A DNA stretch of 64,000 bases from Crossaster papposus (taxonomy: Eukaryota > Echinodermata > Asteroidea > Velatida > Solasteridae), in contig JBAIAA010000604.1 in assembly GCA_037893245.1 (NCBI GenBank), forward strand, positions 1,364,001 through 1,428,000, read 5' to 3'. The position numbers and the translations under genes were made by a program. The notes beneath the pieces are model-generated. The model did no database searches. It was not told where the DNA came from and saw nothing but the letters and a program-made list of their open reading frames with translations. Shown in pieces: positions 11,601-22,989 of this stretch. Position 1 is the first letter of the stretch. Each line of letters begins with the position of its first letter.

Positions 11601-13435
11601 GCCACGCGAGACTTCACTGCGATTGCCCCCAGTCCTATAACCAAAGACCTGCTGTTCATTTCTCGCGCAGTGGCCGGTTTCTTCGATTTTACGCTGCCGT
11701 GTTTCTAATTTCTCGGCCTTGCTCTTTTTTAGTAGATTGACCCCTTCAGGTCAGGTTAGCCCCAAGGGTTAAGCGACGAGACACCACCGGCGCAGATTAC
11801 GGTACCCGGTCCCGCTTTTGAATCGTCAGCTTCGTGACTTTTCGCTCTTTGTCCACGGATGTTGGAATATAATCATGCTCGGGGACGCGGTGTTAAACGG
11901 GGACGAATATTGATGGATGGACGCAAGTCGTATGGTAGAAATCGAAAGCCAGGGTGCAGGATATAAAAGCGCCAGGTGAACTGCCCTGGATCAAGAAGGT
12001 TTTTTAATTGAAAGATCCGACGGAGCCTGCCCATGCCCTTAGATGACCACCTGCCAATGCCAAGCTGGATTAGCATTCATCAGCTACATCATATAATAGT
12101 TTTTATACATGTATAGGTTTTCTTTAAGGAGTTACATGTACTTTATATGCAGCTTTACAGTAAAACGTATTCAGACGACTTAGGCTACATCATCGTCATC
12201 ATCATCATCATCATCATCTTCATCTTCTTCTTCTTCTTTAAAAACTAATCATACCAACATTTCCACTTCGTAGAATTAGTTACGACAAAAGCTCTTCACA
12301 TCTCCCCTAGAATTGATTGATTTTTATTATCTGGCCTTATTTGTTATTTATGTCAGTATTTATGCAACCGTCAATATTATTCCAATGTTTGCGATTTCAT
12401 TTAATTTGTGTTTTTGTTGTTGCTAAAATTGAAAGGGGAGCTAATTAGTTAACATTCATTTACAGTACAGAAAATGAACTACACGATTTTATTGAAAAAT
12501 GTGGATGGCGTTTGAGGTAAATAGCCGCGGTAGACAATAATTGCCTGAATGTACGTACACAAGTCATAGTGTATTTTACATGTTAATGTCCCCCTGTGAT
12601 ATGTACATGCTGCGTTGTTCACTTTTTGACGAAATCGGAGGCCTGCGTCTAACTAACTGTTCATAACATTTTGGCTGCACGGTCGAAATTGGCGTAACAA
12701 CTCATTAAGGTTTAAACAAAACGTCGAGGTTTAGTGAAACGCATACCGTGGTAGACTTGCGTAAATTCACGACTACTCACGCCAAATACCTATAGTAATT
12801 CAAGTGCAGTTGACCTTTTTTTTCAACGTGCTTTTTATTGCTGACAAATTGCTACACAAGTCCTTACATACACGAATGAATGAAACTCTTGCTATATGCT
12901 GTGATAGTGGATACGAAATATTTCTGTGCTTTTAAAATAGGCGTTTACAGAACCGACAAATTAAATGTATCGTATAGCTTTTTTCATAGGCGATACCAGA
13001 AAAAAACACCTACACCGATGTATCTTTGTCGGTCGATCGGATGCAAGAACCTGGCTATGTAACAAAACACTATAATTTGTAACAGATACAAAAGGTATGG
13101 GATGCAAATCGTTTCTACTCTAACAAGAAAGTGACACGCGATAGACCGGATCAATATATAATTCATACGAATGCAGATGAACTCTATATTTAGATATTTG
13201 AAATGGGCATAAATGCAGTGCAGCGTACATTTTCTGAGAACGCCATGTATAATGTCGCTCAAAAAGACTGTTTTTCATTTGTTCCATTATGCTTCTTTAT
13301 TATAATTATAACCACTAATGTATCGTTACATCTTGCGCCGTAGGGAGACAAGGTGAATCAGGCTAATGCCTCAGGTCCTATAAAGGCAGAAATGTACTGT
13401 CGCAGATAGATCGATTGCTCGTGGTCCAAAAAATG
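8620..13435. other. Gene-poor stretch of 4.8 kb
   Basis: No gene could be supported. Open frames of 60-95 codons (for example 9529-9780 and 11196-11483 on plus) lack known domains and start or splice context. An imperfect inverted repeat at about 9118-9300 (TTTTGATTCC facing GGAATCAAAA) may be a worn MITE. A microsatellite is listed separately. The stretch could hold distant 5' exons of the GPCR, since its coding exon is preceded by an acceptor-like sequence. Confidence 0.4.
12189..12240 (+). repeat. (CAT)n/(CTT)n microsatellite
   Basis: About 50 bp of CATCAT units shade into CTTCTT units. No other structure is seen. Confidence 0.95.
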
Positions 13436-13439
13436 AGAG

Positions 13440-13640
13440 GCCTATACTAACATTTGTTGGGGTTTGGATAAGGTGGAAGTCGAAGGAAAACCTCAGAATT
13501 ATATTTTGGGGAAACCCACGGAACCAGTAAGAAGCTGAAAACACAATCCACATAACTGACCCAGGCGGGATTCGAACCCGGGTCATAGCGGTGGAAGACA
13601 AGGAAATAACCTGACTCAGATGGAACTCCAAACTGAAAAA
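13440..13640 (-). mobile_element. tRNA-type SINE fragment
   Basis: On the minus strand a GGGTTCGAATCCC T-arm (pol III box B consensus) sits at about 13566-13582. It is followed by a CCGTGGGTTTCCC and GGTTTTCCTTCGACTTCCACC type region, a pattern common in marine invertebrate and deuterostome SINEs with a tRNA-like head. No intact box A or acceptor stem is apparent upstream, so it is not a tRNA gene. It ends about 230 bp before the GPCR coding exon. Confidence 0.55.
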
Positions 13641-13884
13641 AGTGCATGGTTTTTGAGATGTTGTCTTGTGTTTGATGCTGTCGTCACTCAACTGTTGGAC
13701 ACCATTCATTGTTTTCTTTACTGTAGGTCACTTCCTGAGAAAAGAGAACAGACAAATTTGCAAACAATTAATACAAAATCTCTAAACCCACTGTTTCTTT
13801 GAAATTTGAAATGTTTGCTAATTTAAAATCCTGTTTCAATGTCACCTTTAATGTATATTGTCTTGTTCATGATCCCCACAATTT

Positions 13885-13915
13885 AACAATTTGTATGTGT
13901 TGTTGTCATCCCAGG
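13885..13915 (+). promoter_or_regulatory. Probable 3' splice site of a 5'-UTR intron before the GPCR start
   Basis: TGTGTTGTTGTCATCCCAG is pyrimidine-rich and ends in CAG nine bases before the chosen ATG. This decides against the upstream in-frame ATG. The upstream non-coding exon was not found. Confidence 0.55.
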
Positions 13916-13923
13916 TGCCAGCG

Positions 13924-15342
13924 ATGAATATCACCAACGTATCAGCCGTGATGACCACAATGACGTCTGGTACCACAATGGCGTCTGGTACCACGACGTC
14001 AGCCGATGGTCTGACGCCCAATGGTACCCCGCACAGCACATTGGCTTTGGTCTTTATCTGCATCAGCGCTTTGCTCAGTCATATCCTGACCATCGGTGGC
14101 AACATCTTGGTCATGCTGTCCTTCAGAGTAGAGAAACGCCTACAGAAGCCTAGCAACTACTTCCTACTTAGTCTTGCCGCAGCTGACCTGATTATTGGCA
14201 TGTTCTCTATGCCCATCTACACGCTGTATCTCATCATGGGTACCTGGCCCTTTGGTACCTTCGTCTGCGACCTGTGGTTGTCCATTGACTACTCCTGCAG
14301 TGAGGTGTCTGTGCTCAACCTCATCATGATCAGCGCCGACAGGTTGTGGTCTGTCCGCTCCCCTGCCAGGTACCGAAACAAAATGAACATGCGACGGGCC
14401 GTCATAATGATCGTTCCTACCTGGATAGTGCCCATACTGTTATACTTCACCTCGGTCATGGGCTGGCCGTATTTTAATATCGGGGAGCCGCGTCCGAGTA
14501 ACCAGTGTTACGTCCCGTTCTTGGTGAACTCTCCGCTCTTCATGGCCCTCTCCACCGTCATGGTGTACTGGGTGCCGCTGTCAATCCTGTTCCTCATGTA
14601 CGCCTACATTTACAGGATCATCCGGAACTTATCGAGAAGGAAGAAAAAGTTCAGCAACCACCGCATGGCCAACGATGAGTCGATCAGGGGTAGGGCGATG
14701 CGTCCGCGGGTATCCCACGACCACCTGTATCCAGAGCGTATCCTAGAGCCCACAATGATGGAGAGTGAAGCTCTCGGGGTTGGTATCACCACGGACGGTA
14801 CCACCACCTCAACCACAGTATCAGCCTTGTCAGCTGAGGCGAATCGGATCAACGAAGTCCAGAGAACAACTCCGCCTCGCAGAGAAATGGAGTCGTACGA
14901 CCGCGACGATCCTAGTGACGAGACATCGTCGTCTGAAAAGCGGAATCAGAACGAACAGCAACAGCCGCTTCGGCACCAGTACCAGCCCAACAGTAACGGA
15001 AAGAAGCGTTCCAGCATCATCACCTTCCGATCTAGTGGTCGTAAGTACGAAGTCAAACGGCGCTCGGTCAAGGGAGAAAGGCAAAGCCGTAGCGAGCGCA
15101 AGGCCACTCGGACACTTACCTTCATCCTTGGAGCTTTCTTTATTACCTGGAGTCCATACTCCACGATGGTGATGATTATGGGCTACTGTCCTGATTGTGT
15201 ACCCATGTCCCTCTACAATTTCAGCTATTACCTTTGCTACATCAACAGCACTATTAATCCCCTATGCTATGCATTTGCCAATGAACTGTTCCGAGCAACC
15301 TTCTATAAGATTCTTACTTGTAAAGCATTCAAAAGAAGATAG
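13924..15342 (+). CDS. Muscarinic-type acetylcholine receptor-like GPCR (class A)
   Basis: A 472-residue seven-helix receptor in one coding exon. Three N-glycosylation sequons (NIT, NVS, NGT) lie in a Ser/Thr-rich N-terminus. TM1 is about 40-66 (GNILVM), TM2 77-100 (NYFLLSLAAADLIIGMFSM), TM3 112-136, TM4 159-180, TM5 203-228, TM6 394-419 and TM7 428-451 (NSTINPLCY). The third loop is long, about 165 residues, as in muscarinic receptors. Amine-contact Asp122 (3.32), Tyr123, Trp409 (6.48), Tyr412 (6.51), Tyr435 (7.39) and Tyr439 (7.43) are present, as are the Cys115/Cys195 bridge partners. Two departures stand out: DRY is DRL (139-141), and the muscarinic Asn 6.52 is Ser413. The start at 13924 was chosen because CATCCCAG just before it looks like an intron acceptor, making 13915-13923 the end of the 5' UTR. 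An upstream in-frame ATG at 13891 would lie in that intron. Alternative identity: another aminergic receptor. Muscarinic-like is favoured. Confidence 0.9.
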   Translation: MNITNVSAVMTTMTSGTTMASGTTTSADGLTPNGTPHSTLALVFICISALLSHILTIGGNILVMLSFRVEKRLQKPSNYFLLSLAAADLIIGMFSMPIYTLYLIMGTWPFGTFVCDLWLSIDYSCSEVSVLNLIMISADRLWSVRSPARYRNKMNMRRAVIMIVPTWIVPILLYFTSVMGWPYFNIGEPRPSNQCYVPFLVNSPLFMALSTVMVYWVPLSILFLMYAYIYRIIRNLSRRKKKFSNHRMANDESIRGRAMRPRVSHDHLYPERILEPTMMESEALGVGITTDGTTTSTTVSALSAEANRINEVQRTTPPRREMESYDRDDPSDETSSSEKRNQNEQQQPLRHQYQPNSNGKKRSSIITFRSSGRKYEVKRRSVKGERQSRSERKATRTLTFILGAFFITWSPYSTMVMIMGYCPDCVPMSLYNFSYYLCYINSTINPLCYAFANELFRATFYKILTCKAFKRR

Positions 15343-17075
15343 GTAGATGTATCCTTTTTTTTGGTTACTTTAGTTTTAAGGTACATGGGAGTGTTTCCTG
15401 CCTATTATGAGAAATATCAAAGTTTTAAATTGTAATTTTTTATTTTTCTAGATTGGTCACAAATACGTGAAATGACGCTAAATGATTGCTTAAATAACAT
15501 ATTCCTTTTATGCTATAGTGATTTTATTTCATTCAAAAGCCAGTGAAATACTTTCGTGCACGTCCTTACACTAGTTGTGGCGGTTAAGCATGTTTCTGTG
15601 GGTTGGACACCTAATATTTCCAAAGGTTGACTTTAAAGATTTAACCTAAAACACTTATCTTGTTATGACTGAGATTTCCATCATTTAATTGAAAACCAGT
15701 ACCACTATGTTCCGTGTTATTTCTAAAACCACAAAATCCTTCCGACGAAAATTTTATATTACTCTCCTTGTACTACTTAATACTTTATTATTAATATTGT
15801 TTTCATTTAAACCCTAACGTCTTCTAATACTACAAAATACTATACTGTAGTATGCAGTAAAACCCGGGTAACATTGGCAAGGTTTTGACATCATGATGCA
15901 TAATTACTTCCAAACAAAAAGCCCTCTATCGGTTTCTTCCTTGCATTACAGGAGGCTACTCTAATCCTTGAATGGAGTGCCAAAGTTACCCGCGATTCGG
16001 GACAACTTTGGCAAGAATCAATATTCTTTTTGGCCAAACAATCACACAAATTTATATCTGTACTTTTAAAGTAAAAGTATAGTCACATTTTGTCAAATGC
16101 CCCTCAATTCCTCAAAAAATGATATATGTGTGTAATGTTGACATTCAATGGGGTAAAGAGATATTGGACCTTACTTGTCCTTTGACCTCTGACCTCTGAT
16201 GTTATTATTTTTTTATAAATGTTTTCACCACATCCTCAAAATAATATTCGAATTGCTTTGGACATTTTAGAAACTATTTTTCCACCCAAAATAACCAAAT
16301 AGCTCCCCGTATAAGAATTGGTGGACTTTTTTACATCAAAAATGTCGACCATGCAAACAAAGTTATCATCCGCGTGCTAATGTTATCCTAGTTTACACTG
16401 GCCTATGCGAATTGTGTAGTATTTTGTAGTGCAGTATACTTTAACTTAAATGAATGCCAAGGGCGTTATGGTTTACATATTTGATTTTACAGTTCAAACA
16501 CCTGACAATATCAATTAATTATGTTGTCAGATCTGGTATATCTTGTTTTTATTCTATTGTGGTGCTAGAAATGACTATTGTTTTGCAATGTTCACAAAAT
16601 GGTTATTCGTACGTGTGTTATATAACCAATCATCTGAAATGTTTTCTTACTTTTCAGTCGGTACACACATTCGTTAAAAGTGTTATTTTTTTCTTCCTAT
16701 TACAATGTATACCATTTTATTAAACATGAACTTGTCTTAATTTATATTTTGTTTAAACCATTTCTACTCCAATTCTAGAACATTGAACGGTTTTTTAACT
16801 GTAATTTCATCGTACCTTCAAGGATATGGAATTACTGAAAATTTGTGTTACAAAATGTAAATGTGTGGTTATGGCTTGGTATTTTCCCTCAAAATAGGTT
16901 AGGAGGTGCTTTCGCCAATTCTAAAATACATCTTATTATTTGTTACCAATATGCCAGGCAGGTGTTTCAATTATCTAAGCGACCACAATTGTTAATACGT
17001 AGTTTTAAAGATGGCTGACAGTTTCGAGAAAACAAATATCAAAATAAAAATGTTGAAAATCACTTATATACCCCA
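15343..17075. other. GPCR 3' region and gene-free sequence
   Basis: Very AT-rich sequence after the receptor stop codon, probably beginning with its 3' UTR. I see no clear early AATAAA; the first good one is near 17042. No other gene or element is supported. Confidence 0.4.
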
Positions 17076-17078
17076 CGT

Positions 17079-17285
17079 GCCCTCTGTTTACATCTATATT
17101 TAAATTGATGTGCCCGGCAGTATGCGCACACATCGTGTTTTACATTTGGTGAAGATGTGACATTGGAGGTCAAATAATTCTAAGGCGATCTGACCTGCGA
17201 CGTAACTCCTCAACAAAATTGTATGCAAAACACGATGAGTGCGCATATCGCCGGGCACATTTGAATATAGATGTAAACAGAGGGA
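17079..17285. mobile_element. Small foldback element, arms about 65 bp
   Basis: CCCTCTGTTTACATCTATAT at the left is mirrored by ATATAGATGTAAACAGAGGG at the right. Inside the arms GTGCCCGGC, TATGCGCAC and CATCGTGTTTT are also mirrored. The loop is about 70 bp. It is non-coding. Confidence 0.85.
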
Positions 17286-17349
17286 ATATCGTCTATACGC
17301 AATCGAGTTTCGTCCACTGGTGCATAAAGGGTTCTTATTCACTACTCAT

Positions 17350-17492
17350 ACCGCGTCCGAATCTATTGTCTATGGCTATTGTCTATGGCTATTGTCTATG
17401 GCTATTGTCTAATGGCTATTTCCCATTACAACTATGCGTGAGCAGGTTGACCATAGCCGTAGCCATAGAAAAGCCCGTTTCGGACGCGGCCT
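17350..17492. mobile_element. Short TIR element with internal 13-bp tandem units
   Basis: CCGCGTCCGAA at 17351 and TTCGGACGCGG at about 17480 are inverted ends. The interior has about four copies of TATTGTCTATGGC and an inverted partner (CCATAGCCGTAGCCATAG). Length is about 140 bp. Confidence 0.8.
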
Positions 17493-17499
17493 ACTAGTT

Positions 17500-18555
17500 T
17501 TGTTACATCTGATTACGACCGATGTAGATTTTGTTAAGCAAACGTCATAACAGTGAATATGGTACCATTCCGTAATTGGATATTACTGTGTCCGAGACAT
17601 CTAGCGCCCTACGGAATAACTGCAGCCAATTGAAACCCGCGTCCCACAAGACGAATATCACGAAATGTGATAAGACCCCTTTCGCTACTCGTTCCGCGGT
17701 CACGTTTCCAATAAAATGAAGGTTTTATATAATAGCAACTGTCTTTATGCAACTTGCAAGGCTTGCATACAAATGACATACAGTGAAAGATGACAGTCAG
17801 CATCGAGCGGCTCGGGCCTAGTCCTGATGGGCGCAGGCGACGCGGAAAGTGACAGCCGTTATCACCGCTCGACGGACTTAATCAAGAGAAATTGACAGGG
17901 CTGAAAGACGTAATTTCGTGTTTTCGCGCGCGTTGTGGATGACAGACTCTTACGACGTGACCGACCTTGCGTCTTAAGTTGTCGTGTTCTGTTCTTTGGT
18001 TTGACCATGGTTTGACGTGTTAATGCAATGACGGTGCCCGTATATAGAAAGGGTCGATACTCTACCAGACCACGTATACATGTCTATAGCTGTGTGTCAC
18101 GCAACAACGTTGCAATGATGAAATAAAAGACTTGTTGTTTGTTTCTTCGTTTATTGGGGTGTTTGTTTGTGTATTTCTTTGATAATGACATGACTTTGCT
18201 GACCTACTGAGACAACTGACTGTATGACTGACTGATTCTTCCAAAAGGTGAATAAATTGTATTTAATCACCTTTCCCGTTCTGAGATGCTATCAGTTCTT
18301 TATTTTAGTGCCGTGTTGTGTTGACGAGACTTGACTGCGTTCATCTCCATTATAATGCTTAGCTTTCCTTGTGATTTGGTTTAGCTTATAAAGAGTTAAA
18401 ACTATATCATTCATTTCTTAATTTGAAAAGACAAAAATGTCGCTCAAACGTTTTATACCGTTTCAGACAATTTATGCCCCATCAAACTACCAAATTAGCT
18501 CTGGAATTATCTGGACGCCGACACGGAAAACCGACACGACGAAAAACGGACAAGA
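17500..18555. other. Gene-free stretch
   Basis: No gene supported. Frames of 60-70 codons have no recognisable features. Confidence 0.4.
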
Positions 18556-18559
18556 ACGA

Positions 18560-19250
18560 CTTTGCTCATGCCAACCGCCTATATCGGGCGCCAGGAAGGT
18601 CTGGTGCGCTTGGAGCTCTGATTTGATAGATTTTGCGTGACCTATGTGAACTGGAAGCCACCAGTTCCGCTGCTCAGCTGCGCTGCGTGCACAGCTGCGT
18701 GCACAGCCTCGACTCCATGAGTGCGTGCGCGTTCCTTCACTAACCCCTGGCCGTGAGGAATGCGTAAACGACGCTGGCTGGCTATTTAGTGCGTACTGCG
18801 CGCGTATTTCGTAAACTGCACGCCCTAAATGTAATGCGTGCGCGTGTTCCTGAACGCACGTCACGTATGAACTTTTTTTCAAGTTTTGAAAGCCTCTTCC
18901 CCCCCCCCTCCACGACGCGACGTCAAAATATCATTTTTGAAAGGATTGATTCTGCAAAATAGCAATTACAAAATGTTACAAAAGATTGCGTCGCGCGTTA
19001 AACGCCCTGTAGCCCTAAGTTAAATGTGCCAATATATAGCACATTTATTCCAGGGGTTAAGATCGCGCAAGGCATGGAGGGAAAAACTGGCGCAGCAAGA
19101 TCGTAGCCATGGTAACGAGTGTTGCTGCGTGCAGTTCAAAAGGTCATGGTACGCTACCCACAGTGCCGTGCGTTTCCTTCACATAAATCGGTGAGACGCG
19201 CATTAGACCTTCCCAGCGCCCAGTGGGTTGGCGGGGCATGAGCGACAAGA
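18560..19250. mobile_element. Foldback element, GCTCATGCC family, long copy
   Basis: GCTCATGCCAACCGCC near 18570 and GGCGGGGCATGAGC near 19230 face each other, each followed inward by GGGCGCYRGGAAGGTCT. A second shorter member is at 24174-24396. The two share GTCATGGTA and TGCCGTGCGTTTCCTT in the interior. The minus-strand 131-codon frame inside is not conserved in the other copy. Confidence 0.6.
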
Positions 19251-19254
19251 ACGA

Positions 19255-20535
19255 CTGGACTGCGACTAACGGATTCAAAACAACAATGTTGACACCACTG
19301 AGATGACTAAAGAAAGCGGAGAGTGAGGGAAACTAGACAAGTCTATTTTTCGGCTTTGCATTTTATTTACCAAGGTATTTGCATCGTCCCAGAAAGTCGA
19401 GCATTATGCAATAAAACATTAATTGTGAAAACAATACGTTTAAGAAATGTTTTTGGACATGTTAATTGTCAAAGGTGATTCTGTTTCAACAGGACCTTAT
19501 TGGTCACTGTGGTTTTGTTTGCATTCAAATACGGGACGTTGAACAATAGAAGACAATATAGCCCCCGATTGACATCGAGATTGAGATTTGTGTACACAAC
19601 ATACGGGGAGGGGGTCTTTCGCAATAGGAAAATGGGGGTAGGGTTGGGGTTCCGGATTGGGGGTGTTTATGCAGTCTTGTGCGCGTTGTTGACTGTAGGG
19701 CCTAAGGTTGGAATGACTCATTAAAAAACAATTCGTGAAACGTCTATTATTATATCTGTCGCAACCATCTTTGATGTAGTGCACTTTCGCAAGAATACGC
19801 ATAAGTGGTCATCTTGCAAAGACATTCGTGGCTCGGGATATGTTGCCGTTGACTTCACAACTTTGTGTAGTTGTTACACTAACTTCGTCTAGCTTCCGAT
19901 ACAAGAGCGCTAGACCTCCAGTTTCATGTTTACCCACTGGCCTGAGTCAGTATACTTCCATGTACCCATGACACTTGTGCACGGCAATGTTTGTCCCCAC
20001 CTTTTGCTCCCATCAATGCTTGGCGAACTTTCTTTTGTTTTCGACCTGCGAAATAAAATAGATGTAGATGTTTCCCGTATTCTCGTGTTATTTATAATGG
20101 TATCTATTATTTCTATAGGCTTGCTCGAGCTTGAGTTAGTCAATAATGATATCTCGTGCTCACGAGCAATGAAGATACACCTGTCTTTAGGTCTTGTTGT
20201 TTTGTACCTTCTACGCAGGTGGAAAGATAATAACTAACAAAAACCCAATTCTGTCGGGCAAATGAAAGTTAGACAAAAACACGTGTATACACGAAGGTCC
20301 ATTTTGATTTTGCATTATTATCAGTTGACGGGAGAAAACGAGGCAGCTAAGCCTGGCGGAGAGTAATGAGATTATTGTTTTCTTCATAACCCTTAATAAG
20401 CTCTGTGCTGTGGTATTGACCCGTTATTGACAGCTAGAGACAGAGACAGGGCGTGGGAGTGGTAATTATTATTTTGTTTGTTTGCTATTGGTCGGCTATA
20501 GAATACTGCCTTGGTATCGATGTTGGTCGAAACTG
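19255..20535. other. Gene-free stretch
   Basis: Frames of 74-103 codons on both strands at 19497-20237 overlap each other and show no known domain. No gene is supported. Confidence 0.4.
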
Positions 20536-20539
20536 AACC

Positions 20540-20757
20540 TGGGCCAATTTCATGGAGCTGCATGAACATACACTCTTGCTCAGTTCAAACTGGTTACCAT
20601 AACAAGACTAGATGCTAGGAAAAAAACTAGATGAATACCAGTCACAGACAATATGCATCACCTAAACATTTGGTTTATAACCCTGTTTTTGTCAAGAAAT
20701 AATTTTTATGCTAAGCAATTTGTTGTGTGCTGAGCAGCTCCATGAAATTGGCCCCTG
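20540..20757. mobile_element. MITE, TIR GGGCCAATTTCATGGAGCTG
   Basis: The left end GGGCCAATTTCATGGAGCTG is mirrored by CAGCTCCATGAAATTGGCCC at the right. The interior is AT-rich and non-coding. A second, more diverged member is at 42030-42272. Confidence 0.85.
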
Positions 20758-20759
20758 GA

Positions 20760-21260
20760 CGAGAAGCAAGGAAAGGAGCTTCAACTTGCCTCTTTGCCCT
20801 CTCATACGAAGGAACATCTTCTTCGTCTGCGTACGTGGGAAAATGAAGATAACAAATCTTAACACTTTAAGGTTGCAGTACTTTAGTTATATTAAACAAC
20901 ATTGACAACATTGTGCGTAAAGCAACGTATACCTATGTAATAGAAACTCCGTTGTAAACTTGGTGGACAGTAATTGTAGTGATGAACTATTAGATATTGT
21001 ACATTTTGTATATAGTTTCAAGACTATACAGCGACTGTAAACTTCGAATAAACCACAGAGATTATAACAATTGTACCAGTGAGCTCCGTTTTTGTCTTTC
21101 GTGATGTTCCAGTAAACCGAATAGTGCCGAATGTGGTTGGTCGGGGCAAGGTCTGGGTTCAATCTGGGCCATAACGGAAGAGAACCTATGTTGAAGTTTG
21201 CAGATATAGTGCTCTGTATATAGAACATCAAGACAAGAATGCCAAATAGACCAAATCATG
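20760..21260. other. Gene-free stretch
   Basis: Overlapping short minus-strand frames without family motifs. Nothing further seen. Confidence 0.4.
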
Positions 21261-21264
21261 CTAG

Positions 21265-21952
21265 GTTCCCACTATCACGGTTCGCGCCACGATTGAAATC
21301 GTGGTCTAAAGGCCCAGTCACACCGGATCGTACGATTTCTGGATCGTGCGATTGGTGAAATTTGGCAGAGATACGACCAATCGCCAATGTTTGCGACGAT
21401 CTCCGCATAGCGGTCGTATGCTGTGATTGCTCTTAGGACTGGTACGTACGATTGGTGGCACGCTTGGTCGTGCGATCACAAGCGATTACAGAAGATTGAT
21501 CGCAAAATCAGTCGTAGGTAATCGTGCGACTAGTCCCAGGTACCCACGATTGATCGTACGAGCAATCGTGTATACCTGCGACCATTCGCACGACCAGTCG
21601 TGTATACCTACAATCAGTTGCACGACTAATCGTCCGACTGTGGGACCCGCGATCATCCATGACTGGTGGTGCGAGCATGCACGACTGGTGGTACGACCAT
21701 GTAAGACCTGTCTGCAACCTCTTACGATTTTGAATCGCAGGTCAGGAGTTTTGAACATGACCATCGACCTTGCTGCGACTGATTTTGCTGTGGCGATGAC
21801 CCACGACCTCTGCGACCAGTCGCACGCTCTTTGTACGATTTGCCCAGGATTGCAACATTTTCGGTCGCCGCTAGGTCGTAACCTGGTCGCAAGCCCGGTG
21901 TGACTGGGCCTTTAATCTTGGAGTAACGGATCGCACGACAGTGGGAACCGAG
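21265..21952. mobile_element. Outer TIR element GGTTCCCACT, split by an insertion
   Basis: GGTTCCCACTATCACG at the left and CGTGCGATCC/AGTGGGAACC at the right form inverted ends. Only about 45 bp on each side belong to this element. The middle is the element at 21310-21912. Together they make a two-level nest. Confidence 0.65.
21310..21912. mobile_element. Self-similar TIR element (family 2), TIR AGGCCCAGTCACACCGG
   Basis: The ends AGGCCCAGTCACACCGG and CCGGTGTGACTGGGCCTT are inverted. TAA (or TA) flanks both sides. The interior repeats degenerate forms of GATCGTACGA and CGACTGGTCGTGCGA throughout. Several open frames up to 158 codons arise because the repeats are stop-poor. None has a protein family signature. 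Confidence 0.8.
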
Positions 21953-21956
21953 CATA

Positions 21957-22986
21957 AAGGCCTGGTCACAACGAACCCACGACGCATTTGTGCCACGACA
22001 CGACAAACAATTTGGGAAAATCGTGGGTCATCGGGGGGTCGTCGCAAGACAGTCCTACGAAATGTTGATCATCGTGGCATCGACTTGCCGTCGTGAGGCA
22101 AAAATGGACATGCACATTTTTTGTTCGACGAATTTGTGTGGTATCTATGTATTGTGGCTGTCGTGAGTCTGTCCTATGCCAGTCTTGCGACAGTCTTGCG
22201 ACCGTCTTGCGACAGTCTTGCGACAGTCTTGCGACAGTCTTGCGACAGTCTTGCAATAAATATAAGACCAGGCCTCATTATATAGTCGGGAGACGGACGC
22301 GCGAGCGTCCCACGCGCATCCAATGAGTGAACCACAACCTGAATAGGTGAAAAACAGCCCCCCCCCCTCCCCCAACAATACCCGACAACTCACGATATTT
22401 CAACGACTGTCGCACCACTGACTTTCGACACACCCACGACATTTCTTTTTTTCTGAGGCGTCCCCATCGCCAAACCATTTATAATGTGTCGTAGCCCTTG
22501 TGACCACTCGAAATAGATTTGGGCATGTTGCAAGATCTAGCCACGACAAATATTGTATGGGTCTACCACGACAACATTTCGTACTATCTGTTGTGACCGG
22601 GGCTTTAGAGAACGGCTTGGTCGTGGCTGGAACGTGGCCCAGTCTTGGCACAATTAGATTAGACTTGGCTTGATCGGGACAAGAACGTGGCACGGTCGGG
22701 TAAGATCGGGGTACAATCGGATGAAATCCTGGTAGTATCTAGGCATAAACTTAGAAAAAACGTGGCACAAACGTGGCACAAACGTATGGGAAACGGTATG
22801 GTCAGGGATATATCGTTGTGCAGTCGGGAAGAATCTTGACAAGAACGAGAAACAACTGCATATTCCAATGTTATCCCGATTGTTTTTGGATTTTTTTCAC
22901 CGATGATTTCCCGATTTTGATGAATTCTAAAATCAGCTTGTCGGGAATAAACGTAGTTGGGTCGGGGTTCAGTGTGATAGGGGCTT
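21957..22986. mobile_element. Self-similar TIR element (family 3), TIR AAGGCCTGGTCACAACG
   Basis: The left end AAGGCCTGGTCACAACGAAC corresponds to the reverse complement of the right end (AAAGCCCCTATCACACTGAAC). TA flanks both sides. The interior consists of degenerate GTCGTGNGTC, TCTTGCGACAG and AACGTGGCACA units. An 11-bp tandem array and a C-rich run are inside. It is non-autonomous. Confidence 0.75.
22181..22255 (+). repeat. 11-bp tandem repeat, about 7 units
   Basis: AGTCTTGCGAC is repeated head to tail with one A/C difference. It has no spacers, so it is not a CRISPR array. It is an expanded version of the motif seen in degenerate form across the surrounding element. Confidence 0.95.
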
Positions 22987-22989
22987 TAG

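Noticed and set aside
13560-13590. tRNA gene (T-arm GGGTTCGAATCCC)
   Set aside because: No acceptor stem, D-arm or anticodon arm pairs around it, and a SINE-type region follows. It is called a SINE fragment instead.
13891-13923. Upstream in-frame ATG at 13891 as the GPCR start
   Set aside because: The stretch between it and 13924 contains a good polypyrimidine tract and CAG acceptor, and the extra residues add nothing seen in the family. Translation from 13924 is preferred.
21427-21903. 158-codon frame with repeated RTI/RAI-type residues
   Set aside because: It is the translation of the GATCGTACGA-type repeats of the element at 21310-21912, which are stop-poor in several frames on both strands.
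22181-22255. Regular 11-bp repeats suggesting a CRISPR array
   Set aside because: There are no spacers, the unit is too short, the genome is eukaryotic, and no cas genes are present. It is a simple tandem repeat.
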